In this document: piece after piece, positions 1 to 8,158 of the stretch | How positions within the stretch are numbered: the stretch's first letter is position 1 | Layout: every line of letters begins with the position of its first letter | Source: Nocardiopsis suaedae | Lineage (GTDB): Bacteria > Actinomycetota > Actinomycetes > Streptosporangiales > Streptosporangiaceae | DNA length: 48,681 bases | Reading direction: 5' to 3' | Assembly: GCF_027706745.1 (NCBI RefSeq) | Contig: NZ_JAQFWP010000054.1 | Location: forward strand, 1 to 48,681 | Notes under the pieces: generated by a model | The model's database searches: none | Seen by the model: the letters and a program-made list of their open reading frames with translations, nothing else | Told to the model about the DNA's origin: nothing | Program-made: the position numbers and the translations under genes

Positions 1-300
1 GCCCGCCGGACGGCAGGCAGGCCCGGGGAACCGCACCGCTCACTCCGTCGCCGCCAGCTTCCTCGCACCCCGGTGGCCCGCCGCCCGACTGGAGTCCATG
101 AGCGGGGTACCTGCCGATCCGTCGCTGCCCGTCACGGTGACCATGCACGCGCCGGGCGGCCGACAGCGTTGCAGGCTGTGCCGCCGCCCTTCGCCGTCGC
201 CGACCTCCACGTTGCGTTTCGGCGTCCTGACGGACAGTCGGGGCCCGGAAGTGGGGGACCAGCCGAGCCGCCCGCCGACCCGAACCGTGAGGGCTGTCGT
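1..300. other. Left edge, no gene supported
   Basis: No convincing gene is visible here. Open frames exist on both strands, but they are Arg/Pro/Gly-rich translations typical of non-coding GC-rich DNA and none has a ribosome binding site with recognisable protein features. The stretch probably holds the upstream region of the transporter at 354 and perhaps the tail of a gene outside the window. Confidence 0.5.
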
Positions 301-306
301 CGGGAT

Positions 307-346
307 GTAACGGCAACTTCCCGTACCTCCGTTACCGGCCTACCTT
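307..346 (+). promoter_or_regulatory. Promoter with inverted repeat before MFS gene
   Basis: A 7-bp inverted repeat (GTAACGG at 307-313, CCGTTAC at 329-335) overlaps a plausible promoter: TTCCCG at 318-323, a 17-base spacer and TACCTT at 341-346. The GTG start codon at 354 lies 7 bases after the -10 hexamer and no Shine-Dalgarno sequence fits between them, so the transcript is probably leaderless. A repressor bound to the repeat would cover the -35 element. This is inferred from spacing only. Confidence 0.4.
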
Positions 347-353
347 CGCCCGG

Positions 354-1643
354 GTGACGACACTCCGCAATCGCCGCCCCCTCGTGCGCTACCTCGCCGG
401 GGCCGCCTCCGCCCGGGCCGGGGACGAAGCCGTCGGCCCCGCCCTCCTGCTCGCGGGGCTGGCCGCGACCGGGTCCGAAGGCGCCGCCGCGCTGCTCTTC
501 TCCGCCGCGACGGCGGGGGCGGCCCTCGGCGGTCCGGTCCTCGGGGCCCTCCTCGACCGGAGCCCCCGGCCGGGGAGGCTCCTGGCGTGCGCGCTCGGCC
601 TCTACGCCCTGGGGGCCGCCCTCATCGCCGCCGGGCTCGGTCGTGTGCCCTTCGGTGCCGTGCTCGCCGTCGCCGCGGCCGCAGGTCTGGCGGCCCCGGC
701 GGCCGGGGGCGGGATGACCTCGCGGCTGCCCCGGCTCGTGCCCGCGACCGTCCTTCCACGCGCCAACTCCCTCGACGCCATCACCTACAGTGCCGCCGGG
801 CTCGCCGGGCCCGCGGCCGCCGCCGCGGCCGCAGGGGTCGCCGGGCCGTGGGGCGCCCTCGTGGCCGCCATGCTGCTCATCGCGGCCGCCATGCCGTTCG
901 CCCGGGACGAGCGGGGCAGAGGAGTGCAGGTCACGGCGCCGTTTTCGGGTGACCGCCCGTCCGTCCCGACGCCCTCCCGCGTGGCCGTCGAGCTCCTCGA
1001 CGGCCTCCGTGTCGTCGCCGGACGGCGCCGACTCGCGCGGGCGACGGCGGCCACCACCCTCTCGCTGGCCGCGGGCGGCATGGTCGCCGTCTGCTGGCCC
1101 CTCCTCGGTGCGGAGCTGCTCGGCGCCCCCGAGCGGGGCACCCTCATGCTCTCCGTGGCCGCCGTCTCCGCCATCGGCGCGAACGCCCTCCTGGCCCGGA
1201 GCCCCTCGGCCCTGGCGCCCGACACCCTGCTCTGGGTGTGCGGCGCCGCCCTGTGCACCGTCCCGCTCCTGGCCGCCTGTGCCCGCACGCTGCCGCCGGG
1301 CCCGGCCGCCGCTGCGGCGCCCCTCGTGCTCGCCTTGGCCGCCGTCCTCACCGGGGCCGCCGAAGGCCCCCAGCTCACGGCGCTGTTCGCGGTCCGGCAC
1401 CGGGACGCTCCGACCGCCGTCCGCGCCCGTGTGTTCACCCTCGGCGCCGGGCTCAAGATCAGCGGCATGGCCGCGGGCGCCGCGATCGCCGGAGTGCTGG
1501 CCGAGCGCGGCACCGGCGCGGTGCTGGCCGCGGCGGCCGGGACCGAGGCCCTGGCGCTCGCCGCGTTCGCGGCGCTCACCCTGCTGCACCCGGACCGGTC
1601 CCGCCCTCCCACCACTGCTCACAACGGTCAAGAATCAGGGTGA
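354..1643 (+). CDS. MFS transporter
   Basis: This 429-residue protein is almost entirely hydrophobic and Ala/Leu/Gly-rich, with about 12 predicted membrane segments, as in drug-efflux-type major facilitator transporters. A short basic loop follows the second or third helix (LLDRSPRPGRLL, near residues 65-78), where MFS proteins carry their conserved motif A (D-R-x-G-R-R like). A longer hydrophilic central loop lies around residues 180-220. The substrate cannot be read from the sequence. The GTG start was chosen because a -10 hexamer lies 7 bases upstream. It stands alone, followed by a DeoR-regulated operon, and could equally be an exporter of a small metabolite or drug. Confidence 0.75.
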   Translation: MTTLRNRRPLVRYLAGAASARAGDEAVGPALLLAGLAATGSEGAAALLFSAATAGAALGGPVLGALLDRSPRPGRLLACALGLYALGAALIAAGLGRVPFGAVLAVAAAAGLAAPAAGGGMTSRLPRLVPATVLPRANSLDAITYSAAGLAGPAAAAAAAGVAGPWGALVAAMLLIAAAMPFARDERGRGVQVTAPFSGDRPSVPTPSRVAVELLDGLRVVAGRRRLARATAATTLSLAAGGMVAVCWPLLGAELLGAPERGTLMLSVAAVSAIGANALLARSPSALAPDTLLWVCGAALCTVPLLAACARTLPPGPAAAAAPLVLALAAVLTGAAEGPQLTALFAVRHRDAPTAVRARVFTLGAGLKISGMAAGAAIAGVLAERGTGAVLAAAAGTEALALAAFAALTLLHPDRSRPPTTAHNGQESG

Positions 1644-1657
1644 GGGGTTGCACATGG

Positions 1658-1704
1658 TGCTCATTTCAGTCATTCTGTCCGGGTCAACGTGATCGAAATG
1701 AGCA
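1658..1704 (+). promoter_or_regulatory. Candidate DeoR operator (10-bp inverted repeat)
   Basis: TGCTCATTTC at 1658-1667 is exactly repeated in inverse orientation as GAAATGAGCA at 1695-1704, with a 27-base spacer. The right arm ends 15 bases before the regulator's start codon. A related CATTCTG half lies between the arms. The position immediately before a DeoR-family gene heading its operon suggests autoregulation by looping or by paired dimers, as is known for other DeoR-family repressors. No experimental operator is recalled for this protein. Confidence 0.55.
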
Positions 1705-1719
1705 GACGCGGGAGGTCCG

Positions 1720-2505
1720 GTGCGCCACCAGAAGCTCTTGGACGCCGTCGCCGACGGGGTCCAGCGCGTCGAGGACCTCGCGCGGGAGCTGGGCATCAGC
1801 CCCTCCACCGTCCGGCGCGGGCTCACCGAGCTGGAGCAGGCCGGGCGCGTGGTCCGCACCCACGGCGGCGCCGTCCCCGCGCCCGCCGGGGGCGAGCTGA
1901 CCTGGGTGCAGAAGGGCCTGCGCAACGCCCCGGCCAAGCGCCGCATCGCCGAGCGCGCCGCAGCCCTGGTCGAGGACGACCACATGGTGGTGCTCGACGC
2001 CGGCAGCACCACCACCCTCATCGCGGAGCGGCTCGCCGAACGCTCCGGCCCCACCGTGCTCACCACGGGTATGGGCCCCATGAGTGCCCTGATCGACGCC
2101 GAGGGCATCGAGCTGGTCCTGGTCGGCGGCCGGGTGCGGCGCCGCCGCGGCGCCATGGTCGGCGAGTTCACCCGCGGCGTGCTCGACCGCGTCGCCGCCG
2201 ACCTGGCCTTCGTCGGCGCCGACGGGCTGGTCCCCGGACGCGGGGTGAACTGCCCCAGCCCCGAGCTGGCCGCCGTCAAGGAGCAGCAGATGCGCGCCGC
2301 CCGCCGCACCGTGGTGGTCGCCGACTCCACCAAGGTCGGCTCCGACGCCGAGCCCTACTGGGCGCCGCTGTCCGGCCCCTACACGCTCATCACCGACGAC
2401 GGGCTGGACACCCGCGCCCGCCGCGCACTGGAGGGCGACCCCCACTGCACCCTCCTCACCGTCCCCGCCCCGGGCGCACCCCGTACCCCTGCCCGGGGCG
2501 ACTGA
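1720..2505 (+). CDS. DeoR-family transcriptional regulator
   Basis: This 261-residue protein has the classic DeoR layout. An N-terminal winged helix-turn-helix (residues 1-55; LARELGISPSTVRRGLTEL then GRVVRTHGGA) is followed by the sugar-phosphate-sensing DeoRC domain (AGSTTTLIAERL, LVGGRVRRRRGAMVG, FVGADGL, VVADSTKVG). The effector is usually a phosphorylated intermediate of the pathway controlled. The GTG start has a GGGAGG ribosome site just upstream. It is the first gene of the permease-kinase-dehydrogenase operon and its promoter carries a 10-bp inverted repeat. It probably represses the operon until sugar acid is present. Confidence 0.9.
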   Translation: MRHQKLLDAVADGVQRVEDLARELGISPSTVRRGLTELEQAGRVVRTHGGAVPAPAGGELTWVQKGLRNAPAKRRIAERAAALVEDDHMVVLDAGSTTTLIAERLAERSGPTVLTTGMGPMSALIDAEGIELVLVGGRVRRRRGAMVGEFTRGVLDRVAADLAFVGADGLVPGRGVNCPSPELAAVKEQQMRAARRTVVVADSTKVGSDAEPYWAPLSGPYTLITDDGLDTRARRALEGDPHCTLLTVPAPGAPRTPARGD

Positions 2506-2524
2506 CCCCGAGAAAGGGGGAGAC

Positions 2525-3964
2525 ATGGATCCGCTCCTGCTCGCGGCGCTGCTCCTGGGCGTCGCCGCGGTCGTGGCGATCATCCTGTGGACGCGCCTGG
2601 ACGCCTTCGTCGGGCTGCTCGCCGGCGCCCTGGTCACCGGCTCGGTCGCCGGGATGGCCCCGGCCGACCTGCTGGAGACCGTCACCAGCGGCTTCGGCGG
2701 CACCCTCGCCGGCATCGGCATCGTGATCGGCCTGGGCGTGATGATCGGCAAGGTCCTGGAGGAGAGCGGCGGCGCCGACGCCTTGGCCAAGATGTTCGTC
2801 CGGATGGCCGGGAAGGGGCGCGAGGACGCCGCCATGACCGCCACCGGCGCGGTGGTGTCCGTGCCGGTGTTCTGCGACTCCGGCTTCGTCATTCTGCACC
2901 CGCTGGCGCGCTCCCTGGCCCGCCGCTACGGCAGGCCGCTGGTGGGCCTGTCGCTGGCGCTGGCCGGGGGCCTGGCCATCACCCACCACCTGGTGCCGCC
3001 CACCCCCGGGCCGCTGGCCGCCGTCGGGCTGCTCGGCGCCGACCTGGGCACGGTCATCGTCGCCGCGCTGGCCATGGCGGTCGTGCTGATGCCGGTCGTG
3101 GTGGTCTACTCCCGTGTTATGGGCCCCCGCCTGGAGCCCCACCTCGACCCCGCCCTGGTGGGCGAGCGCGAGGCGGTGCACGCCGGTGCGGCGTCGGGCG
3201 ACGGCGCGGGCGCGGGCGTCCCGGGTACCGCGGTCGGCGATGACGTCCCCGAGGAGCTGCGCGGCGCCGACGGCCGCGACATCTCCAAGGAGCCGCCGGA
3301 CCCGCCGGTCAGCGCCCTGCTCGCGATGGTCCCGCTGCTGCTGCCCCTGGTGCTCATCATCGGCAACACCGTCAGCGGCGCCGCCGCCGAGGGCTCCGCG
3401 GTGGCCTCCTTCTTCGCCTTCGCGGGCGAGCCCGCCATCGCCCTGCTCGTGGGCCTGGTGGCCGCCGTGTACCTGCTGCCGCGCAAGGGCACGCCGCGCT
3501 CCACCGTCGTCGGCTGGCTGACCACCGCCGCCGCCTCGGCCGGGATGATCGTCTTCGTCACCGGCGCCGGCGGGGCCTTCGGCGAGGTGCTGCGCGCCTC
3601 CGGCGTGGGCGACGCCCTCGCCGAGGCGGTCGCCGGGTGGCCGGTGCCGCTGATGCTGGTGCCGTTCCTCATCGCCACCTTCGTCCGGCTGGCCCAGGGC
3701 TCGGGCACGGTCGCCATCATCACCGCGGCCACCCTCACCGCGCCGCTGGTGCAGTCCTCCGGGCTCGACCCCGCCGTGGCGGTGCTCGCCGCCTGCTCCG
3801 GCTCGATGGTCTTCTCCTACGTCAGCGACTCCTACTTCTGGGTCGTCACCCGCTTCACCGGCCTGTCCGGGACCGCGGCGATGAAGATGTGGAGCGGCAT
3901 GACCACGGTGCTGTGGCTGGCCAGCCTGCCGCTGCTCGGCGTGGCGGCCCTGGTGCTGGGATAG
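2525..3964 (+). CDS. GntP-family sugar-acid permease
   Basis: This 479-residue polytopic membrane protein resembles gluconate:H+ symporters of the GntP family: long hydrophobic stretches throughout, the pair GGLAITHHLVPPTPGP and AVGLLGADLG in the first half, and QGSGTVAIITAATL with SDSYFWVV near the C-terminus. A hydrophilic loop lies near residues 200-260. It starts at ATG after a GAAAGGGGG ribosome site, 19 bases after the regulator, and the kinase gene begins 10 bases after its stop. It most likely imports the C4 sugar acid used by the two enzymes that follow. GntP members also carry gluconate, fructuronate or glycerate, so the exact substrate is inferred from context. Confidence 0.85.
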   Translation: MDPLLLAALLLGVAAVVAIILWTRLDAFVGLLAGALVTGSVAGMAPADLLETVTSGFGGTLAGIGIVIGLGVMIGKVLEESGGADALAKMFVRMAGKGREDAAMTATGAVVSVPVFCDSGFVILHPLARSLARRYGRPLVGLSLALAGGLAITHHLVPPTPGPLAAVGLLGADLGTVIVAALAMAVVLMPVVVVYSRVMGPRLEPHLDPALVGEREAVHAGAASGDGAGAGVPGTAVGDDVPEELRGADGRDISKEPPDPPVSALLAMVPLLLPLVLIIGNTVSGAAAEGSAVASFFAFAGEPAIALLVGLVAAVYLLPRKGTPRSTVVGWLTTAAASAGMIVFVTGAGGAFGEVLRASGVGDALAEAVAGWPVPLMLVPFLIATFVRLAQGSGTVAIITAATLTAPLVQSSGLDPAVAVLAACSGSMVFSYVSDSYFWVVTRFTGLSGTAAMKMWSGMTTVLWLASLPLLGVAALVLG

Positions 3965-3974
3965 GAGTGGGGAC

Positions 3975-5312
3975 ATGGCCCAGGTACTGGTCGTGGCCGA
4001 CGACCTGACCGGCGCGAACGCCACCGGCGCCCGGTTCGCCCGCGCCGGGATGCGGGTGGCCGCGGTGGCGCCCGCGCACGCGCCGCGCGCCGCCGCCGAG
4101 TTCGACGTGGTCGTCGCCGACCTGGACAGCCGCCACCTGCCCGCCGCCGAGGCGGCGGGCCTGGTGGAGGCCACCATCGACGCGGTGTGGCGCGGCGGCC
4201 CGGTGCCGCTGGTCGTCAAGCGCACCGATACCACCCTGCGCGGCAACGTCGGCGCCGAGCTGGAGGCGGCCTGGCGGGCGGTGCGCGAGCGCGCCCCCGG
4301 GCGGGCGCGGGTGCGGGCGCTGCTCGCCCCCGCCTTCCCCGCCTCCGGGCGGGTCACCGCGGACGGCGTGCAGCTGCTCGACGGCGTCCCGCTGGAGGAG
4401 ACCGAGCTGGCGATGGACCCGCTCAGCCCGGTCACCGGCAGCGTCGTCGCTGAGATCGTGGCCCGTCAGAGCGACCTCGCGGTGCGGCACGTGCCGCTGC
4501 GGGAGGTCACCGGACCGGCCCTGGCCGATCGGCTCGCCGAGGGGGACGAGCCGGTGGTGCTGTGCGACGCGCTCACCGAGGGGCACCTGGCGGCGGTCGC
4601 CGCCGCTGCCGCCGAGGTGCACCGCCGCGACGGCACCGTGTGGCTGGCGGTCGACCCCGGGCCGTTCGGGGCGATGCTCGCCGAGGCGCTCGGCCTGAGC
4701 GGGGGCGGGGGCGCGCTCGGCCCGCTGCTCGCGGTCGTGGGCAGTGCCACCGCCCTGACCCGCCGCCAGTTGGAGGCCGCCGCCCGGGCCGGAGGGGTGC
4801 GCTTCGTCGATGTCGACGCGCGCGCTCTGGCCGAAGGGGACGGTGGGCACACCGCGGCGGTCGCGCGCCGCCTTGAGGCCCAATTGCGCGACGCCGCCTT
4901 CCCCGAGGCGGTGGTGGTGCGCACCGCCTCCAGCGCGCGCGACGTCGTGGAACTGTCCCACGAGGCCAAGCGCGCGCTGCCGGGTCGGCTCGCGGCCCTG
5001 GCGGCCGACGTGCTCGGCCGCGCCCCGGCCCCGTCGGGGCTCTACACCAGCGGCGGGGACGTGACCTCGGCGGTGCTGGACGCCCTCGGCGCCCACGCCT
5101 TCGAGGTCGGCGGGGAGGTCGTGCCCCTGGCGGTGCACGGGTCCCTCACCGGGGGAGCGTTCGACGGCGTCCCCGTCGTCACCAAGGGCGGCATGGTCGG
5201 CGACGAAGGCACCCTCGTCGAGTGCCTGTCCCGGCTGCGCACCACCGCCCGCGCGCGGGCCCGCACAGTGCCCGCCGAGCTGCGCCGCGGCGAGCCGCAG
5301 GAGAACACGTGA
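3975..5312 (+). CDS. Four-carbon acid sugar kinase (DUF1537)
   Basis: The 445-residue protein opens with VLVVADDLTGANATGARFA (residues 4-22); the DDLTGA signature marks the sugar-binding domain of DUF1537 kinases (PF07005). LVVKRTDTTLRGNVGAEL and PAFPASGRVTADGVQLLDGVP follow. The C-terminal nucleotide-binding domain (PF17042) contains GLYTSGGDVTSAVL and VTKGGMVGD. Characterised members phosphorylate D-threonate, D-erythronate or 3-oxo-tetronates at the 4-hydroxyl using ATP. Pairing with a PdxA2-like dehydrogenase, and the absence of the aldolase and isomerase genes of the 3-oxo-tetronate route, favours D-threonate or D-erythronate. The ribosome site AGGAGTGGGG precedes the ATG. Confidence 0.87.
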   Translation: MAQVLVVADDLTGANATGARFARAGMRVAAVAPAHAPRAAAEFDVVVADLDSRHLPAAEAAGLVEATIDAVWRGGPVPLVVKRTDTTLRGNVGAELEAAWRAVRERAPGRARVRALLAPAFPASGRVTADGVQLLDGVPLEETELAMDPLSPVTGSVVAEIVARQSDLAVRHVPLREVTGPALADRLAEGDEPVVLCDALTEGHLAAVAAAAAEVHRRDGTVWLAVDPGPFGAMLAEALGLSGGGGALGPLLAVVGSATALTRRQLEAAARAGGVRFVDVDARALAEGDGGHTAAVARRLEAQLRDAAFPEAVVVRTASSARDVVELSHEAKRALPGRLAALAADVLGRAPAPSGLYTSGGDVTSAVLDALGAHAFEVGGEVVPLAVHGSLTGGAFDGVPVVTKGGMVGDEGTLVECLSRLRTTARARARTVPAELRRGEPQENT

Positions 5313-5366
5313 CCGGCCGGGGCGCGGAGGAGGCGTCCCGGCCACCGAACAGGGAGGGAACCCGCC

Positions 5367-6392
5367 ATGACTGAACGACCGACCCTTGCCGTCACCGTCG
5401 GCGACCCGGTCGGCATCGGCCCGGAGATCACCGTGCGCACCCTGGCACAGGTGGGCTCCGGCGCCCCCGCACGCGGTGTCGTCGCCGCCGACCCGGCGGT
5501 GCTGCGCCGCGCGGCGCGCGTGTGCGGGCTCGACGTGGAGGTGCGCGCCCTGGACTCGTGGACCGGCTTGCCTGAGGAGCGCGACGGCGTCATCGACTGC
5601 TACGACATCGCCTCCCTCGGCGACACCGAGCTTGCCTGGGGCGAGGTCGACAAGCGCGCGGGCCAGGCCGCGGTCCGCGCCATCGAGGTCGCCACGAAGG
5701 CGGCGATGGACCGCGAGGTGTCGGGGATCGTCACCGGGCCCATCAACAAGGAGGCCATCTGGGCGGCGGGCAGCGAACACCTCGGCCACACCGAGATGCT
5801 GGGCGCGCTGACCGGCACCACGCGCCAGAACACCATGTTCGTGGTGCGCGGGAAGAAGATCTTCTTCGCGACCCGGCACGTGTCCCTGCGCAAGGCGCTG
5901 GACCAGGTGAGCGTGGACCAGCAGACCGCCGCGATCGAGGAGGCGCTGACGGCGCTGCGGGTGTTCGGCCACGACGAGCCGAAGCTGGCGGTGGCCGCGA
6001 TCAACCCGCACGGCGGGGAGAACGGCGCGTTCGGCGACGAGGAGATCGAGCACCTGACACCGGCCGTGGAGCGCATGCGGGGGCGGGGGGCCGACGTGGC
6101 CGGCCCGGTCCCGGCGGACTCGGTGTTCCACCAGCTCCTTCAGGGGCGTTTCGACGGTGTGCTGTCGCAGTACCACGACCAGGGGCACATCGCGGCGAAG
6201 ACGTTCGACTTCGACGGCACGATCTCGGTGACGGTGGGCCTGCCGATCCTGCGCACGTCGGTGGACCACGGAACGGCCTTCGACATCGCGGGCACCGGAA
6301 AGGCCGACCCGGCGACGATGAAGTCGGCGTTCCTGCACGGCGCCGATTTCGCCCGCTTCGCCGACCGCATCCGCGCCGAGTACGGCGGCTGA
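5367..6392 (+). CDS. pdxA2: PdxA2-type D-threonate/erythronate 4-phosphate dehydrogenase
   Basis: This 341-residue PdxA-superfamily enzyme keeps the family motifs in order: GDPVGIGPEI (12-21), TGPINKE, GHTEML, TRHVSL, INPHGGENG, SQYHDQGHI and VDHGTAFDIAGTGKA. The His residues of the GHTEML, NPHGG and YHDQGH regions are expected to hold the divalent metal. PdxA2 enzymes oxidise the 2-hydroxyl of a 4-phosphorylated C4 acid with NAD and decarboxylate it to dihydroxyacetone phosphate. Biosynthetic PdxA of vitamin B6 is the alternative, but the kinase and permease upstream argue for catabolism. A strong AGGGAGGG site precedes the ATG. The gene ends the operon, just before a perfect terminator hairpin. 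Confidence 0.85.
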   Translation: MTERPTLAVTVGDPVGIGPEITVRTLAQVGSGAPARGVVAADPAVLRRAARVCGLDVEVRALDSWTGLPEERDGVIDCYDIASLGDTELAWGEVDKRAGQAAVRAIEVATKAAMDREVSGIVTGPINKEAIWAAGSEHLGHTEMLGALTGTTRQNTMFVVRGKKIFFATRHVSLRKALDQVSVDQQTAAIEEALTALRVFGHDEPKLAVAAINPHGGENGAFGDEEIEHLTPAVERMRGRGADVAGPVPADSVFHQLLQGRFDGVLSQYHDQGHIAAKTFDFDGTISVTVGLPILRTSVDHGTAFDIAGTGKADPATMKSAFLHGADFARFADRIRAEYGG

Positions 6393-6421
6393 CACACCCA
6401 CCTGGGCCGCGTCCGCCCGCA

Positions 6422-6456
6422 AAGCCGCCCCCGGCCGTGAGCGCCGGGGGCGGCTT
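6422..6456 (+). terminator. Intrinsic terminator of the sugar-acid operon
   Basis: AAGCCGCCCCCGGC (6422-6435) pairs perfectly with GCCGGGGGCGGCTT (6443-6456) around a 7-base loop, giving a 14-bp stem 30 bases after the dehydrogenase stop codon. A short T-containing tail follows. It ends the operon on the plus strand and also marks the left limit of the less GC-rich island. Confidence 0.85.
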
Positions 6457-6663
6457 CGTCATTTCCGGAGTTTTAGAGACCTGCGCAGTCCAGAAGAGGA
6501 GCGGGGGCGAGCCTTGGTCGCTACCGTCCCGAATGAATGGGAGCCCGCCTTAGAGTGTCGATCGGTTGTGTATAGAGGGATCTTGCGAGGGTGGGAAGTG
6601 AGAGTCTACGAAGATGTATTGTTTACCTTTGTGTGTGACTGTGGGTAGGTTCACATGTTTTGA
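6457..6663. other. Left flank of the low-GC island, no gene
   Basis: This stretch lies between the operon terminator and the 3' end of the NaeI-like gene. Its base composition drops sharply compared with everything to the left, with runs such as TTTTAGAG and TTGTTTACC. No open frame of gene quality or clear hairpin was found. It includes the left copy of a split inverted repeat (CCGGAG at 6465-6470, ACCTGCGC at 6479-6486) whose counterpart lies beyond the island. Confidence 0.45.
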
Positions 6664-8100
6664 TTAGGGGGAGATGAGATTAATGGTCATGTATTCCTCT
6701 GGGTGTATTTTTTGCAGCCCCAATGATTGGGCGGTGTCGACGTCTTGTTGATCTCTTCCGCTAAGTATGGTCAATCCTTCTTCCGCTAAGATTCTTCTCG
6801 AGTTCCTGATTCTCTTGCCGGCGTCTTCTTGCATTGACACGGTTTTTGCTGCGGTCAAGCTGATCGGGCGTTGTCTGACGATGCGGAACAGTGCGTCGAC
6901 CCGCTTCTGTGCGGTGGAATATGAGAGAATTTTGTTAATTGTCTCCTCTGGTAGGGAGAGGAGAGTGTTTGGCGGGAGGGGGGAATCTCGAAAGATCCAT
7001 GTTATGAGCTTCATTCCGGAAGGGGCGAGGGATCGCTTGCCGTCGCGATTGGCGGCTGACCTCAGGTTTTCTGGGGACGCCCGTGCGATGCCGAGGCTCC
7101 AAACGGATTTCTTTTCGTTGGCAGTCGCCAGAAGTAATGGCTTGCCGACCTGTTCGTTCGAGATTGTCCAGTTCATGCGCCAACTAAAGACTACGTCGAT
7201 ATCGATGCCATTTACTTGTGCGTAGTTCGCCTCGCTCCTTGTTCGCGCATTTTCCGCCTCAGGTGGGTTGGTGGACAGGTAGCGAGTAAGCTCCATTTTG
7301 ATAAGGGATACAAGGTAAGTCCGCTCACTCTTCGTGAGTTCGAATATGTCGAATCGACCTGTCCGAGACCCGTAGAGAACGCGGTCGATGGATTCACGGA
7401 TCGCTCGCGAGCCACGGTACCCATGTGGGTCGGATCTCAGGATGTCGTGTTTTATGTGTTCAAGGAGTTTCTCATCTCGATCGTGTTGGCGTGTGTTTAT
7501 CTGATTCTGGGGGGGCGGAAGGAGGAGGTCGGGGTATTCCTGCGGTTCACCGGAAACCGGTGCAGCGGTGTCGAGTTTCCTGTCTTGGGTGGGAGCGTGT
7601 GGGGCGTCTCGCAATTGTGTTAAATCTCGGATGATCGCCAGAAGCATGTCTTGAGTATTGGTCTGAGATTTCTGAATACTTGTTAACGTGTTTTTAAGTT
7701 CAACTATTTCATTTCGCAGGCCACTGTCACTTTCATTTTGATCGTCGTTGCGCCTTGTGGGGTTTGGGGATGCGTTTGTGTTCCGCGCGTTTCGGAGGAG
7801 TCTCTGTGCCTCTTCGCGTAGGATCTCAGTCTTTCCTGTTGGCGCACACAGTGTGACGACGGCGTGAACTAGGCGTCCGTCGCGTGCCAGGCCTTTACCT
7901 GCCAGTCTTGCTGAAAGGGTTGAGTAGCTGGGGGGATTGGCTTCGTAGTGCTCGGCGGTTAGTTTCTCGCTAAAGGTGCGCAAGCTCATGGAGTCGGAAA
8001 TGAGCTTTCGGAGAAAATTCGCCAGTGCGGCGGTGTCCGGGTCCAGGGTTCCCGTGTCCGACCATGGGCGTCCGCGCTGCCGGGAGGAGTTTCCCATCAT
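6664..8100 (-). CDS. HTH / coiled-coil / NaeI-fold protein, probably nuclease-dead
   Basis: Three parts can be read in the 478 residues. Residues 15-105 are a small helical region resembling the N-terminal HTH of actinobacterial regulators (SLRTFSEKLT, YSTLSARLAGKGLARDGRLV). Residues 125-165 are polar and coiled-coil-like. Residues 205-478 match my recollection of the NaeI restriction-endonuclease family: SDPHGYRGSRAIRESIDRVL, GSRTGRFDIFELTKSE, VNGIDIDVVFSW, NRDGKRSLAPSGMKLITWIF, LPPNTLLSL and AQKRVDALFRI. Family members carry D-x8-D-C-K; here those positions read Tyr293, Asp302, Val303, Val304, so cleavage is unlikely. Codon use is far less GC-biased than in neighbours, suggesting transfer. 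AGAGGA precedes the start. It may sense DNA or regulate the divergent membrane-protein gene. Confidence 0.6.
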   Translation of the reverse strand: MMGNSSRQRGRPWSDTGTLDPDTAALANFLRKLISDSMSLRTFSEKLTAEHYEANPPSYSTLSARLAGKGLARDGRLVHAVVTLCAPTGKTEILREEAQRLLRNARNTNASPNPTRRNDDQNESDSGLRNEIVELKNTLTSIQKSQTNTQDMLLAIIRDLTQLRDAPHAPTQDRKLDTAAPVSGEPQEYPDLLLPPPQNQINTRQHDRDEKLLEHIKHDILRSDPHGYRGSRAIRESIDRVLYGSRTGRFDIFELTKSERTYLVSLIKMELTRYLSTNPPEAENARTRSEANYAQVNGIDIDVVFSWRMNWTISNEQVGKPLLLATANEKKSVWSLGIARASPENLRSAANRDGKRSLAPSGMKLITWIFRDSPLPPNTLLSLPEETINKILSYSTAQKRVDALFRIVRQRPISLTAAKTVSMQEDAGKRIRNSRRILAEEGLTILSGRDQQDVDTAQSLGLQKIHPEEYMTINLISP

Positions 8101-8110
8101 GTTCCTCTAT

Positions 8111-8158
8111 TTGATCAAGTGAAATCGTTCATTGATTTTGGTGATCAATCGATCAATC
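8111..8158. promoter_or_regulatory. AT-rich divergent operator region with TGATCA repeats
   Basis: Between the NaeI-like gene and the small membrane-protein gene lie the palindrome TTGATCAA (8111-8118), a half copy ATTGAT (8131-8136) and TGATCAATCGATCAATC (8142-8158), which contains GATCAATC twice in tandem with an 8-base period. The first lies about 10 bases upstream of the minus-strand start codon. Such clusters are typical of operators for an HTH protein encoded alongside. The binding protein is inferred. Confidence 0.45.

Noticed and set aside
40-141. Short minus-strand frame ending at 40
   Set aside because: About 34 residues without recognisable features or ribosome site; could be the tail of a gene but cannot be supported.
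2456-4435. Long antisense open frame over the permease and kinase genes
   Set aside because: It is a low-complexity Gly/Arg/His-rich translation opposite clearly recognisable genes, as expected from high GC at third codon positions.
5367-6392. Vitamin B6 biosynthetic PdxA
   Set aside because: The gene lies in an operon with a DUF1537 kinase and sugar-acid permease and no pdxJ or ksgA neighbour, favouring the catabolic PdxA2 role.
6664-8100. Restriction-modification system
   Set aside because: No methyltransferase gene is nearby and the nuclease residues seem absent, so a functional R-M pair is unlikely.
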